Notes: generated by a model from the letters alone, not told the origin. Shown: positions 1-8,949, counted from the stretch's first letter. The stretch is DNA of 64,000 nt from Bradyrhizobium sp. SZCCT0148 (GCF_018129985.1 NZ_JAFCKT010000001.1:1612001-1676000), one strand, 5' to 3'. Translations and numbers: made by a program.

Positions 1-586
1 CGTTGCGCGCATCGAAGCCTCGGATGAAGAAGCGGTCGCCGAATGCGTTGCCGCCCTCGCCCGAGCCCAGCGTCACGCCCGCGGTCGAGCGCCCGATCTC
101 CTTCAGCGTCGTCGCGTTCTTGTCCTCGAGTACTTCCTTGCTGAGCACCGTGATCGTCTTGGGCGTGTTCAGCATCTTCTCCGGGAACTTGCCGGACGCC
201 TGGACGTGATCGACCTTGTAGGGCGCGGCCGGATCGGCATAGGGATTGCCGTCGGGAGCGCCGGAGGGCGTGGTCGGCGCGGCCTGCTGGGCAGCCTGCT
301 CGCGCTGCGCGGCGCGACGAATCGCGTTGCGGGCACGAACCTGCTCCGGCGAAGGCTTCGATGCCGTCGGACGCGGACGCTCGACGGGCGCATCGACCGT
401 CACCGGCGGCAGGTTAGACTGCTGCGCCTGCGCGCCGCTCGACACCGAAGCCACTGCGATCAAGCTCGCAACTGCTGAGGCCTTCTTGCCGGAAACGCCC
501 GTGAATTTTTCATCTGCAAAATCGAATGCTACGACCGAACGCAACGACTTCGGTGCGACCACCTGCCCCATTACCAAACGCCCCAT
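1..586 (-). CDS. TonB-dependent siderophore receptor, N-terminal part (runs off the window)
   Basis: Outer-membrane receptor that would import a ferric siderophore using TonB energy. Only the first 195 codons are inside the window. From the ATG at 586: a positively charged stretch and a hydrophobic signal segment at about residues 34-54 (KKASAVASLIAVASVSSGAQA), a TonB-box-like LPPVTVDAP at about 59-67, a low-complexity Ala/Gln/Arg linker at 76-110, then the start of the plug domain with KMLNTPKTITVLSKEVL at 137-153, GRSTAGVTLGSGEGGNAFGDR and FFIRGFDARN at the edge. The plug wording is typical of the FhuA/FpvA-type siderophore subgroup. An ATG at 571 is an alternative start. Irr-box-like motifs lie about 110-165 bp upstream, so iron control is likely. 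The ligand cannot be told from the visible part. Confidence 0.9.
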   Translation of the reverse strand, partial: MGRLVMGQVVAPKSLRSVVAFDFADEKFTGVSGKKASAVASLIAVASVSSGAQAQQSNLPPVTVDAPVERPRPTASKPSPEQVRARNAIRRAAQREQAAQQAAPTTPSGAPDGNPYADPAAPYKVDHVQASGKFPEKMLNTPKTITVLSKEVLEDKNATTLKEIGRSTAGVTLGSGEGGNAFGDRFFIRGFDARN

Positions 587-692
587 CTTCCTGTTCGCTC
601 GTTCACTTCGACGAACGATGAGTTGTTGGTATCGGCCGCAAAATAGCGGGTCAATGCGAGCAGGTCGCAAGAACCGTTGAATCAATCCAGAT

Positions 693-752
693 CAAAACGA
701 TTCTAAACTTCACTTTGAAATCGTTCTAAATCGAGATTGGACTCGTTCTAAA
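693..752 (-). promoter_or_regulatory. Triple iron-control-element (Irr-box) like array
   Basis: Three copies of the half-site CGnTTCTAAA end at 707, 730 and 752, so they repeat every 22-23 bp, about two helical turns. The middle copy completes an inverted motif, TTTGAAA-TCG-TTCTAAA at 714-730, which resembles the TTTAGAA-n3-TTCTAAA iron control element described for the Bradyrhizobium regulator Irr. It lies between the small gene at 796-1035 and the receptor that starts at 586, both read leftwards. Iron-responsive control of the receptor is inferred; the consensus is quoted from memory. Confidence 0.6.
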
Positions 753-795
753 AAAACAACGCCGCGAGCTGCACATCGCCGCTTCGTTTACAGCA

Positions 796-1035
796 TCAAT
801 CGCTGCTCGGCGGCTTCATCAACGAAAACAATTCATCGACGGTTTTCAGCGCGACAGCGCGCACGCGATCGGTCGAGTCCATGCCGGCGATGTTGACGCC
901 GTTCACCACAGCTTTGATCTCGTCTCGGAAGTCGGTGAGGAAGCGCAAGGGATCTCGCTGTTCGTTGGCGACACGCGCGATCAATCCCGTGATCAGAATC
1001 TGACACGCGATCAGCTTGCCGTTCAGTTCGTCCAT
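796..1035 (-). CDS. Small conserved-looking protein of unknown function (79 aa)
   Basis: I do not recognise a family. The ATG at 1035 was chosen because GGAG sits six bases upstream; ATGs at 1047 and 1089 in the same frame have no such site. The protein is soluble and probably helical, with the pattern LIACQILITGLIARVANEQRDP followed by LRFLTDFRDEIKAVVNG and a Ser/Asp-rich end (PSSD). It reads in the same direction as the siderophore receptor, about 210 bp upstream of it, with iron-control-like motifs both before it (1110-1126) and between the two genes. The context suggests an iron-related gene, but nothing in the protein shows a metal site. Frame use and the ribosome site make it likely real. 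Confidence 0.6.
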   Translation of the reverse strand: MDELNGKLIACQILITGLIARVANEQRDPLRFLTDFRDEIKAVVNGVNIAGMDSTDRVRAVALKTVDELFSLMKPPSSD

Positions 1036-1109
1036 GTTGCGCTCCATGTGTGGCGGCGCCGATATGGATGATGGCGATATCCCTGACAACCGAAACGGCG
1101 GTCGCGCGA

Positions 1110-1126
1110 TTTAGAACCGTTCTTGT
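1110..1126 (-). promoter_or_regulatory. Iron-control-element-like box upstream of the small gene
   Basis: TTTAGAA-CCG-TTCTTGT matches the Irr-box-like pattern TTTAGAA-n3-TTCTAAA perfectly in the first arm and in four of seven positions in the second. It lies 75 bp upstream of the start at 1035. Together with the array at 693-752 it suggests that the small gene and the receptor share iron control. Confidence 0.45.
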
Positions 1127-1314
1127 CCTCGCCATCGAACTGCGGACTCTGCGCGGCGTCGTTCGGGTCGAGCGCACCGTCTGCGAGTGCCGTACAGGAC
1201 TTGCTTGCAGTTCGGCCGGCCGGGCAAATGCAACACTGCACGCCGCCGCGCCACGGCTCTGCCTGGACGGTGCAAAGCTTTCCAATTGTTTAGGATTCTC
1301 GACGGATAGTGCTG

Positions 1315-1344
1315 TTTACACTCGAACTTGGCGTGTATTATACA
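1315..1344 (+). promoter_or_regulatory. Possible promoter and short palindrome before the first RND operon
   Basis: The 378 bp between the small minus-strand gene and the RND adaptor holds no convincing gene. Within it, TTTACA at 1315-1320 and TATTAT at 1336-1341 could be -35 and -10 elements, though the 15-bp gap is short. TGTATTATACA at 1334-1344 is a perfect 11-bp palindrome over the putative -10, where a repressor could bind. The evidence is weak: sequence resemblance and position only. Confidence 0.3.
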
Positions 1345-1413
1345 AGCCCGCTGGAACCCTGCGATTGCCCTGGAATTCGTAGCTTGGGGGCATACGAGCC
1401 GACACGAGACGAC

Positions 1414-2589
1414 ATGAAAAAGTCCCGGCCGATCCTCTGGATTCTGATCATCGCGGCCGTGGCCTCCGCGGGCTACTATGGTTGGCAGAAATACGGACAT
1501 AGCGCCGGCAAGACCCAGACCGCCGAGAAGGGGCCGTCCCGCCCGTCCGCCGTCCCCGTCAGCGTCGCCCCGGCGCAAAAGGTCGACTTCCCGGTCTATC
1601 TGACCGGCCTCGGCACGGTTCAGGGGTTCAACACCGTGCAGGTCCGCACCCGCGTCGATGGCCAGATCAACAAGCTCGCCTTCAAGGAAGGACAGATCGT
1701 CCAGCAGGGGGAGCTTCTGGTCTCGATCGATCCCCGTCCCTATCAAGCCACGCTCGACCAGGCCAAGGCCAAGAAGGCGCAGGACGAGGCTAGTCTTGCC
1801 AACGCCAATCTCGAACTTCAGCGCGCCATGAAGCTCGGCGAATTCGCGACCGCACAGCGGGTCGATACCCAGCGCTCGACCGTCGCCCAGCTCACCGCCC
1901 AGATCGCCGCCGACGATGCCGCGATCTCCAACGCCCAGACCCAGCTCGACTACACCCAGGTTAAGGCGCCGATCACCGGCGTCGCCGGCCTGCGCCAAGT
2001 CGACGTCGGCAACATCGTCAACGCCTCGACGCAGACGGGCATCGTCACGATTTCGCAGGTCGAGCCGATCGCCGTGATCTTCACCGCACCGGAAGACCAG
2101 CTACCCTATATCAGCGAAGGCCAGAAGACCGGCGCGCTCAAGGTGATCGCCTTCACGACCGACGGCAAGAAGACGCTGGCCGAGGGCAAGCTTGCGGTCA
2201 TCAACAACCAGGTCGACACCGCCAGCGGGACGGTCCGGCTCAAGGCGGTGTTCGACAACAAGGACCACGCGCTGTGGCCGGGCCAGTCGGTCTCGACGCG
2301 GCTTCTGGTCCGGACGCTGAAGGATGCGACCGTGGTTCCGGATGACGCGGTCCAGCATTCCACCAACGGCCTTTATGCCTATACCGTCAACCAGGACAAC
2401 AAGGCCGAAATGCACAAGATCAAGGTCAGCTACGCCATCGATGGACATTCGGTCATCGAGGAAGGGCTGAGCCCGGGGCAGCAGGTGATCACCGGCGGCC
2501 AGTTCAAGGTGCAGCCCGGCAGCCTCGTCTCGACCGCGGTGGCAAGTTCGAACCCGGCCCCGGCCCAGAACAAGGTACGTCAGGAATGA
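1414..2589 (+). CDS. RND efflux pump periplasmic adaptor (MdtA/HlyD type)
   Basis: Membrane-fusion subunit of a tripartite efflux pump, linking the inner-membrane RND transporter to an outer-membrane channel. The 391-residue protein has an N-terminal membrane anchor at about residues 5-24 (PILWILIIAAVASAGYYGW), a lipoyl/barrel-sandwich part (RTRVDGQINKLAFKEGQIVQQG), an alpha-hairpin rich in Gln/Ala (LDQAKAKKAQDEASLANANLELQ split by TAQRVDTQRST), then the second lipoyl half (TQVKAPITGVAGLRQVDVGN) and beta-barrel region. Start at ATG 1414 puts the anchor at the N-terminus; an upstream in-frame ATG-like start at 1309 would add an unlikely leader. Its stop overlaps the permease start (ATGA), so the two are translationally coupled. 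No regulator or outer-membrane channel gene is adjacent. Confidence 0.92.
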   Translation: MKKSRPILWILIIAAVASAGYYGWQKYGHSAGKTQTAEKGPSRPSAVPVSVAPAQKVDFPVYLTGLGTVQGFNTVQVRTRVDGQINKLAFKEGQIVQQGELLVSIDPRPYQATLDQAKAKKAQDEASLANANLELQRAMKLGEFATAQRVDTQRSTVAQLTAQIAADDAAISNAQTQLDYTQVKAPITGVAGLRQVDVGNIVNASTQTGIVTISQVEPIAVIFTAPEDQLPYISEGQKTGALKVIAFTTDGKKTLAEGKLAVINNQVDTASGTVRLKAVFDNKDHALWPGQSVSTRLLVRTLKDATVVPDDAVQHSTNGLYAYTVNQDNKAEMHKIKVSYAIDGHSVIEEGLSPGQQVITGGQFKVQPGSLVSTAVASSNPAPAQNKVRQE

Positions 2590-5500
2590 TCGGGGGCGGG
2601 ATTTCGGCACCTTTCATCCGGTACCCGATCGGCACCTCGCTGTTGATGGCCGGCATTCTCTTTGTCGGCCTCGTCGCCTACCCCCTGCTACCAGTTGCAC
2701 CGTTGCCGCAGGTCGACTTCCCGACCATCCAGATCACCGCCAACCTGCCGGGCGGCAGCCCGGAGACGATGGCCTCGTCCGTGGCGCAGCCGCTGGAGCG
2801 CCAGTTCGCCCAGATTCCCGGCATCGCCCAGATGACCTCGACGAGCTATCTCGGCACGGCGTCGATCACCATCCAGTTCGATCTCAACCGCAGCATCGAC
2901 GGCGCCGCGAACGATGTGCAAGGCGCCATCAACGCGGCATCCGGCCAGTTGCCGAAGAACCTGCCGTCGCCGCCGACCTATCGCAAGGTCAACCCGGCCG
3001 ACGCGCCGATCCTGCTGCTGTCGGCAACATCGGACACGCTGCCTCTGACCAGCGTCAGCGACTCTGTCGACGCCCAGCTTGCCCAGCAGATCAGCCAGCT
3101 CTCGGGCGTCGCCCAGGTCTTCATCGGCGGTCAGCAGAAGCCCGCCATCCGCATCCAGATCGACCCGGCGAAACTGGTCGCCAAGGGCCTGTCGATGGAG
3201 GACGTGCGCAGCCAGATCGCGATCACCACGGTCGACAGCCCGAAAGGCAACATCGACGGCGAGAAACGCGCCTACACGATCTACGCCAACGACCAGCTCA
3301 CGCACGCGAAGGACTGGAACGACGTCATCATCGCCTATCGCAACGGCGCTCCGTTGCGGATCCGCGATGTCGGCCAGGCGGTGAGCGCAGCTGAAGACGC
3401 CAAGCAGGCGGCCTGGGCCAACGGCAAGCGCGGCGTGTTCCTGGTGATCTTCAAGCAGCCGGGCGCCAACGTGATCGAGACCGTCGACAGGATCAAGGCG
3501 ACGCTGCCCCGCCTCGTGGCGGCGATCCCGCCCGCGATCAAGATCGAGCTCATCAGCGACCGCACCACGACCATCCGCGCGGCGGTCGAGGACGTCCAGT
3601 TCACGCTGCTGCTGACCATCGCCCTCGTGGTCATGGTCATTTTCATCTTCCTGCGCAGCTTCTGGGCCACGGTCATTCCCACCATCACGGTTCCGCTGGC
3701 GCTGCTCGGCGCGTGCGCCCTGATGTGGGTCGTCGGGTACTCACTCGACAATCTGTCGCTGATGGCGCTTACCATCGCGGTCGGATTCGTCGTCGACGAC
3801 GCCATCGTGATGCTGGAGAACATCACGCGTTACATCGAGGACGGGGAATCGCCGATGGAGGCCGCCTTCAAGGGCTCCAAGGAGATCGGCTTCACCATCG
3901 TATCGATCAGCATATCGCTGGTCGCGGTGCTGATTCCGCTGCTCCTGATGGGCGGCATCATCGGGCGTCTGTTCCGTGAATTCGCCGTCGTGCTGGCCAT
4001 GACCATCTTCGTCTCGATGTTCGTGTCGCTGACACTGACGCCGATGATGGCGTCACGCTTCCTTCGCGCCCATGGCGAGGTAACCCATGGCAAATTCTAT
4101 CAATGGAGCGAGCGCGCCTTTGACGGAATGCTGCGCGGCTACGAGTATGTGCTCGACCACGCCCTGGCCTGGCGGCGCACCACGCTGGCGATCTTCTTCG
4201 CCACGCTCGGTCTGTCGATCTACTTGTTCGTCCTGATCCCGAAGGGCTTCTTTCCGCAGCAGGACGTCGGCCTGATCACGGCGACATCGGAAGCCTCGCA
4301 GGACATCTCGTTCAAGGAGATGACGCGGCGGCAGGAACAGCTCGGCAAGATCATCCTGGCCGATCCCGACGTTGCCAGCGTCGCGATGTCGATCGGAGGC
4401 AGCGGCCGCGCCGGCAACAACGGCAACTTATTCATCACGCTGAAGCCGCGCGACAAGCGTGAGGCCTCGGCTCAGCAGATCATCGCGCGACTGCGTCCCC
4501 AGTTCGACAAGGTCCAGGGCGCCCGCCTCTACATGCAGGCAGCCCAGGACGTGCGACTCGGCGGCCGGCCGACGCGCACGCAGTTTGAATTCACGCTGCA
4601 GGACGCCAATCTGGACGAACTCAACGAATGGGCGCCCAAGATCCTCGCCAAGATGCAGACCCTGCCGGAGCTGCGCGACGTTGCGACCGACCAGCAGACC
4701 CAGGGCACCACGGTCCAACTCAAGATCAACCGCGACACCGCCGCGCGCTATGGCATCCAGCCGCAGCTGATCGACGACACGTTGTATGACGCTTTCGGCC
4801 AGCGGCAGGTAACGCAGTATTTCACCCAGCTCAACACCTACAAAGTGATCCTGGAGATCCTGCCGGAGATGCAGGGCAATCTCGACAGTCTCAACAAGCT
4901 CTATCTGAAGTCACCGCTGACGGGCGATCAGGTGCCGCTGTCGACCTTCGCGACCTGGACCACCGATCCGGTCCGCCCGCTCTCTATCAGCCATCAGGGC
5001 CAGTTCCCGGCGATCACCATCAGCTTCAACCTTGGCCAGGGCGTCGCGCTCGGCCAGGCGACGGAAGCCGTGCAGAAGGCGATGGCCGATCTCGGCGCGC
5101 CGCCGACGCTGAACTCAAGCTTCCAGGGCACCGCGCAGGCGTTCCAGCAATCGCTCGGCACCGTGCCGCTCCTGATCCTCGCCGCGCTCGTCGTAGTCTA
5201 TTTGATCCTCGGCATCCTCTACGAGAGCTACATCCATCCGATCACGATCCTGTCGACCCTGCCCTCGGCCGGCGTTGGCGCACTTCTGATCCTGATGGTG
5301 GCGGGCTTCGACTTCAGCCTCATTGCCTTGATCGGAATCATTCTCCTGATCGGCATCGTGAAGAAGAACGGCATCATGATGGTCGACTTCGCCATCGCGG
5401 CCGAACGCGACGAGCACAAGACACCGGAAGAGTCCATCCGCCAGGCCGCGCTGCTCCGCTTCCGCCCGATCATGATGACGACGATGGCCGCACTGCTCGG

Positions 5501-5732
5501 CGGCGTGCCGCTGATGCTCGGTCACGGCACAGGCGCCGAAATCCGTCAGCCGCTCGGCTATGCCATGGTCGGCGGCCTGATCGTCAGCCAGGCGCTGACG
5601 CTGTTCACGACGCCGGTGGTCTATCTCTATCTCGACGAGCTCAACAACTGGTTCTCGGGCTGGGGCCGTTCGGGTGACGGCGAAGGCGGCGAGAGGGTCG
5701 AGCACCGCACCGTTAAGGAAGCTGCCGAGTAG
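2586..5732 (+). CDS. RND multidrug efflux permease (MdtB/MdtC-like, HAE1 family)
   Basis: Inner-membrane proton/drug antiporter, 1048 residues, the usual length for the hydrophobe/amphiphile RND family. The first transmembrane helix is at about residues 11-32; TM4 carries the adjacent proton-relay aspartates D404 and D405 in GFVVDDAIVMLEN, as in AcrB. Two large periplasmic loops and a repeat of the TM block (from about residue 525, LAIFFATLGLSIYLFVLIPKGFFP) are present. The C-terminal half includes IGIVKKNGIMMVDFA with the conserved lysine. Coupled by a 4-bp ATGA overlap to the adaptor gene. Similarity in wording is nearest to MdtB/MdtC, which can export bile salts and novobiocin, but substrates cannot be read from sequence. 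Confidence 0.93.
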   Translation: MIGGGISAPFIRYPIGTSLLMAGILFVGLVAYPLLPVAPLPQVDFPTIQITANLPGGSPETMASSVAQPLERQFAQIPGIAQMTSTSYLGTASITIQFDLNRSIDGAANDVQGAINAASGQLPKNLPSPPTYRKVNPADAPILLLSATSDTLPLTSVSDSVDAQLAQQISQLSGVAQVFIGGQQKPAIRIQIDPAKLVAKGLSMEDVRSQIAITTVDSPKGNIDGEKRAYTIYANDQLTHAKDWNDVIIAYRNGAPLRIRDVGQAVSAAEDAKQAAWANGKRGVFLVIFKQPGANVIETVDRIKATLPRLVAAIPPAIKIELISDRTTTIRAAVEDVQFTLLLTIALVVMVIFIFLRSFWATVIPTITVPLALLGACALMWVVGYSLDNLSLMALTIAVGFVVDDAIVMLENITRYIEDGESPMEAAFKGSKEIGFTIVSISISLVAVLIPLLLMGGIIGRLFREFAVVLAMTIFVSMFVSLTLTPMMASRFLRAHGEVTHGKFYQWSERAFDGMLRGYEYVLDHALAWRRTTLAIFFATLGLSIYLFVLIPKGFFPQQDVGLITATSEASQDISFKEMTRRQEQLGKIILADPDVASVAMSIGGSGRAGNNGNLFITLKPRDKREASAQQIIARLRPQFDKVQGARLYMQAAQDVRLGGRPTRTQFEFTLQDANLDELNEWAPKILAKMQTLPELRDVATDQQTQGTTVQLKINRDTAARYGIQPQLIDDTLYDAFGQRQVTQYFTQLNTYKVILEILPEMQGNLDSLNKLYLKSPLTGDQVPLSTFATWTTDPVRPLSISHQGQFPAITISFNLGQGVALGQATEAVQKAMADLGAPPTLNSSFQGTAQAFQQSLGTVPLLILAALVVVYLILGILYESYIHPITILSTLPSAGVGALLILMVAGFDFSLIALIGIILLIGIVKKNGIMMVDFAIAAERDEHKTPEESIRQAALLRFRPIMMTTMAALLGGVPLMLGHGTGAEIRQPLGYAMVGGLIVSQALTLFTTPVVYLYLDELNNWFSGWGRSGDGEGGERVEHRTVKEAAE

Positions 5733-5797
5733 CGGCTTGCACGGCTCTTCCGGCGACGCTACAGCGAGGCTCCCGGTTCACGCCAACGCGGTTCGCC

Positions 5798-6358
5798 ATG
5801 CTCATGCAATCCAGACTTGTCGCCCTCGCCGCTGCTGTCCTGCTGTCGACCGGCGCCGCTTCTGCCCAGCAGGCCGCCAAGAAGAACGCCCCCGCTCCGG
5901 CGGCACAGCCGGCTCCGACGCAGCCACAGGCCGACGGCTCGCCTGCGCAACAGCCCGGCTGGATCGTACGCTGTACCAGTGCCAGCCGTGACGCGCCGCT
6001 CGAATGCGCGATGGAGCAGAACGCGGTACTGACCAAGACCGGCCAGACCATCGTCCTGATCAATATCCGCATCGCGCCCGATACCCGCACGCCGGTGGCG
6101 CTGCTGCAATTGCCGCTCGGCCTCAACCTTCCCATCGGCGCCAAGCTTCAGGTCGACGAGGGCAAGACGGTCGACCTGCAGATCCAGACTTGCGAGAACC
6201 GCGGCTGCTACGCCTCGTCGCCGATCGCGCCGGACCTGCTTGCCGCGTTGCGGTCGGGCAAGCAGCTCAAGGTCTCCTTTCAGAACATGGCCAAGGAGAC
6301 GATCGCGATCCCGATGCCGCTGGGCGACTTCGCGGCGGCCTACGACAAGATCAAGTAA
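5798..6358 (+). CDS. Invasion-associated locus B (IalB) family periplasmic protein
   Basis: Secreted protein of 186 residues. A signal peptide (MLMQSRLVALAAAVLLSTGAASA) is followed by an Ala/Pro/Gln-rich linker to about residue 50, then the IalB fold: GWIVRC, LECAMEQ, TGQTIVLINIRI, LPLGLNLPIGAKLQVDEG, a CENRGC pair, and a C-terminal SFQNMAKETIAIPMPL. The cysteines probably form disulphides. IalB proteins are widespread in alphaproteobacteria; in Bartonella the founder is linked to erythrocyte invasion, but in free-living rhizobia the role is unknown. It lies 65 bp after the RND permease in the same direction and may be co-transcribed. Confidence 0.88.
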   Translation: MLMQSRLVALAAAVLLSTGAASAQQAAKKNAPAPAAQPAPTQPQADGSPAQQPGWIVRCTSASRDAPLECAMEQNAVLTKTGQTIVLINIRIAPDTRTPVALLQLPLGLNLPIGAKLQVDEGKTVDLQIQTCENRGCYASSPIAPDLLAALRSGKQLKVSFQNMAKETIAIPMPLGDFAAAYDKIK

Positions 6359-6366
6359 CAGGCACG

Positions 6367-6490
6367 CTGTCATCGCCCGCCTTGCGCGCAATTGCGCCAC
6401 TGCGGCGAGCAATCCAGTATTCCAGAGACGGCGGTGATCGGACCGAGAGGCCGCGGCGTGCTGGATGCCCCGCCTTCGCGGGGCACGGCA
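6367..6490. repeat. Degenerate copy of a Bradyrhizobium-type palindromic intergenic repeat
   Basis: The interval between the IalB gene and the arylsulfatase end contains GCTGTCATCGCCCGCC near 6366, GCAATCCAGTATTCCAGAG near 6408-6427, GCGGCGTGCTGGATGCC near 6455-6470 and a small hairpin TGCCCCGC-CTTC-GCGGGCA at 6467-6485 (one bulged base). From memory this order of blocks matches a repeat seen many times between Bradyrhizobium genes. It may act as a transcript end for the two convergent genes. Confidence 0.5.
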
Positions 6491-6500
6491 CCGGTTTCCG

Positions 6501-8839
6501 CTACTGCCGCGCCATCTGCGCGTTGCCGACGGCCTCGCCGTCGAGCTTCTGATCGCTGTTCATGGTGACAGTCACGCGCAGCAGGTTTCCCCTGAATTCG
6601 AACGGCGCCTCGTAATGTGACACCGGGCTGCCGCGGTCGCGGCCGATGTCGAGTCCGGACCACGAGATCAGCGTGTGAAAGCCCAGCCGGGTCTGGAGCG
6701 AACCCGCGGGCTCGCCGTCGATCAGCAGCGTGTATTCGGTGACACCAGTGCGCGAGCCCTTGGCCGGCGCCTCCTTGCGCACCAGACGTTCGACGTGCAC
6801 GCCGAGCCGGCGCGCGCCTGTCGGCACCTTGCGGTCCGAACGCACGATCTGGTGGCTGCCGCCGATGTTGAGATCGTGCACGAGATGGCCATCGCTGACA
6901 TAGAGGCTGTAGCCCGACGTCGCATCGCCGTGCGCGATCAGCACGCCGTCGGCGCCCGCTTCGCCGATCTCGACATGCGCCTCGATCGTGTAGCTGCGGC
7001 TGCGCACGTCCGGCGCGACGTCGGTCGCGCCTCGATCGTGTAGCTGCGGCTGCGCACGTCCGGCGCGACGTCGGTCGGCACGTGCCCCATACCGGCGTGG
7101 AAGACGAAATGGTGACGCGCGCCGTGGAAACGCGCGGCATTTTCGGCAAAGCGCGGCCCGAAGCGGTCGTCGAGCGGCAGCACCTTGTGCTTCTCGGCCT
7201 CCTTCCACCATGTCGCGATCATCGCTGCGAGACGCTCCGGCTCCCTTGTCGCGAGATCGTCGGTCTCGGAGAAATCCGCGTCCAGATGGAACAGCTCCCA
7301 TTTGTCGTTCTCGAACGGCGTGCCCGACGGATGGAAGGCAACCGCCTTCCATCCGTCGTGCCAGAGACCGCGATGGCCGAACATCTCGAAATATTGCGGC
7401 GAACTCTTCGACGGTGCCGAGGCATCGATGATCGAACGCGCAAAGCTCTCGCCTTCCAGCGGCATCTGCCGGCAGCCCGCGAGATCGATGGGCGCCTCGA
7501 TGCCGATGAGCTCCAAGAGCGTCGGCGTGAGGTCGCAGGCGTGAACGAACTGGTGCCGCAGTTCGCCTTTGGCCGCGATCCTGTTCGGCCAGTTGATGAC
7601 GAAGGGATCGCGGATGCCGCCGCCATGGGTGTTCTGCTTGTAGCGCCGCAGCGGCGTGTTGGACGCCATCGCCCAGCCATGCGGAAAATTGCTGTGGGTG
7701 TCGGGCCCGCCGATGTCGTCGATGCGTGCAAGCTTCTCGGCGATCGGCTCCGGCTTGAAGTTGAACGGTCCCATCGCATTGACGAAGCCGAGCGGCCCGC
7801 CTTCCTGGCTCGCGCCATTGTCGGACATCACGATGATCACCGTGTTGTCGCGGATGCCGGCCGTGTCGAGAAATGCGACGAGACGCGCCAGATGGCGGTC
7901 GGAGTGGTCGAGCATGCCGGCAAAGGCCGCCTGCAGGCGGGCGAAGACGCGGCGCTCGTCGGCCGAGTGCTCCTCCCAGGCCTTCACGCCGTCGTTGCGC
8001 GCGGGCATCCGCGTATCTCCGGGCACCAGGCCCATCGCCTTCTGGCGCGCGAGACGCTGCTCCCGCTCGACGTCCCAGCCATGGGCGAAGGCGGTGTCAT
8101 AGCTTCTGATGATCTCGACCGGCGCCTGATGCGGCGCGTGGCAGGCCCCGAGCGCGACCCAGGTCAGCCAGGGCACATCAGGACGATCAGCGACGTGATC
8201 GCCGATGAAGCGGATCGATTGATCGATCAGATCCTCGGTCAGATGATAGCCGTCCGCATAGGTCCCCGGCGGATCGATATGCGTGTTGTCGGAGACGAGT
8301 TCCGGCGCATACTGGTCGGTTTCGGCGTCGAGAAAGCCGTAGAAGCGATCGAAGCCGCGGCCGAGTGGCCAGCCGTCGAACGGACCGGTGGCGCCGCTCT
8401 CGGTCAGCGGCGTGACGTGCCACTTGCCGACCATGTAGTTGCGATAGCCATGCACGCGAAGCATCTCGGCCAGCGTGCCCGCCTCTCGCGCGATCTTGCC
8501 GCGATAGCCGGGATAGCCGGAATCGAAATTGGCGAGGCACCCGACTCCGACCGAGTGATGGTTGCGCCCGGTGAGCAGCGCGGCGCGCGTCGTCGAGCAC
8601 ATCGCGGTGGTATGGAAACCGCTGTACCGCAGGCCCTCCTCAGCAAGCCTGTCGATGGTCGGCGTCCTGATCGCCGAGCCGTAGCAGCCGAAATTGGAGA
8701 AGCCGACGTCGTCAAACAGCACCACAAGGATATTCGGCGCCCCCGCGGGCGGCCTTGGTGCATCCGGCCACCAGGGTGTTGACTCCGCAACCGTCTTGCC
8801 GACTTTCCCGCCGAACGGCGTGCCGCTGCCTGCGCTCAT
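6501..8839 (-). pseudogene. Arylsulfatase, reading frame broken by a 50-bp tandem duplication
   Basis: Type I sulfatase that would release sulfate from an organic sulfate ester. From ATG 8839 (GGAGG upstream): PNILVVLFDDVGFSNFGCYGS metal site, then CSTTRAALLTGRNHH in place of the usual C/S-x-P-S-R, WHVTPL, and SDNGASQEGG. At 6977-7076 a 50-bp unit occurs twice in tandem; 50 is not a multiple of three, so the frame shifts and ends at 6938 in an Arg-rich tail. Deleting one unit joins the N-terminal part exactly to a frame that ends at 6501 with a beta-sandwich-like tail (SYTIEAHVEIGEAGADGV ... GRDRGSPVSHYEAPF), giving 762 residues, a normal size for this subgroup. Divergent from a TetR gene. 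Either a fresh loss-of-function mutation or an assembly error. The catalytic motif lacks its proline, which is also odd. Confidence 0.85.
6977..7076. repeat. Perfect 50-bp tandem duplication inside the arylsulfatase gene
   Basis: Positions 6977-7026 and 7027-7076 are identical 50-bp units, starting GCGCCTCGATCGTG and ending GACGTCGGTC. No divergence is visible between copies, so the duplication is very recent or an artefact. It causes the frameshift described for the arylsulfatase. Confidence 0.95.
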
Positions 8840-8916
8840 CTGATCCTCCCTGCCGGACCCGGTGTTTTCATTGTCGTAGCGCCCGCGATTGACCTGCAGC
8901 CCGCCACGCCCTAAAT

Positions 8917-8938
8917 TATAATCAGAATTATGATTATA
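8917..8938. promoter_or_regulatory. Near-perfect 22-bp palindrome, probable TetR operator
   Basis: TATAATCA (8917-8924) and TGATTATA (8931-8938) are perfect inverted arms; the centre GAATTA is symmetric except for its outer pair. It sits in the 110-bp gap between the divergent arylsulfatase (start 8839) and TetR gene (start 8950), only 11 bp before the TetR start. It is strikingly AT-rich in a GC-rich region. Most likely the site where the TetR protein controls both genes. Confidence 0.7.
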
Positions 8939-8949
8939 GTTTTTAGCGG

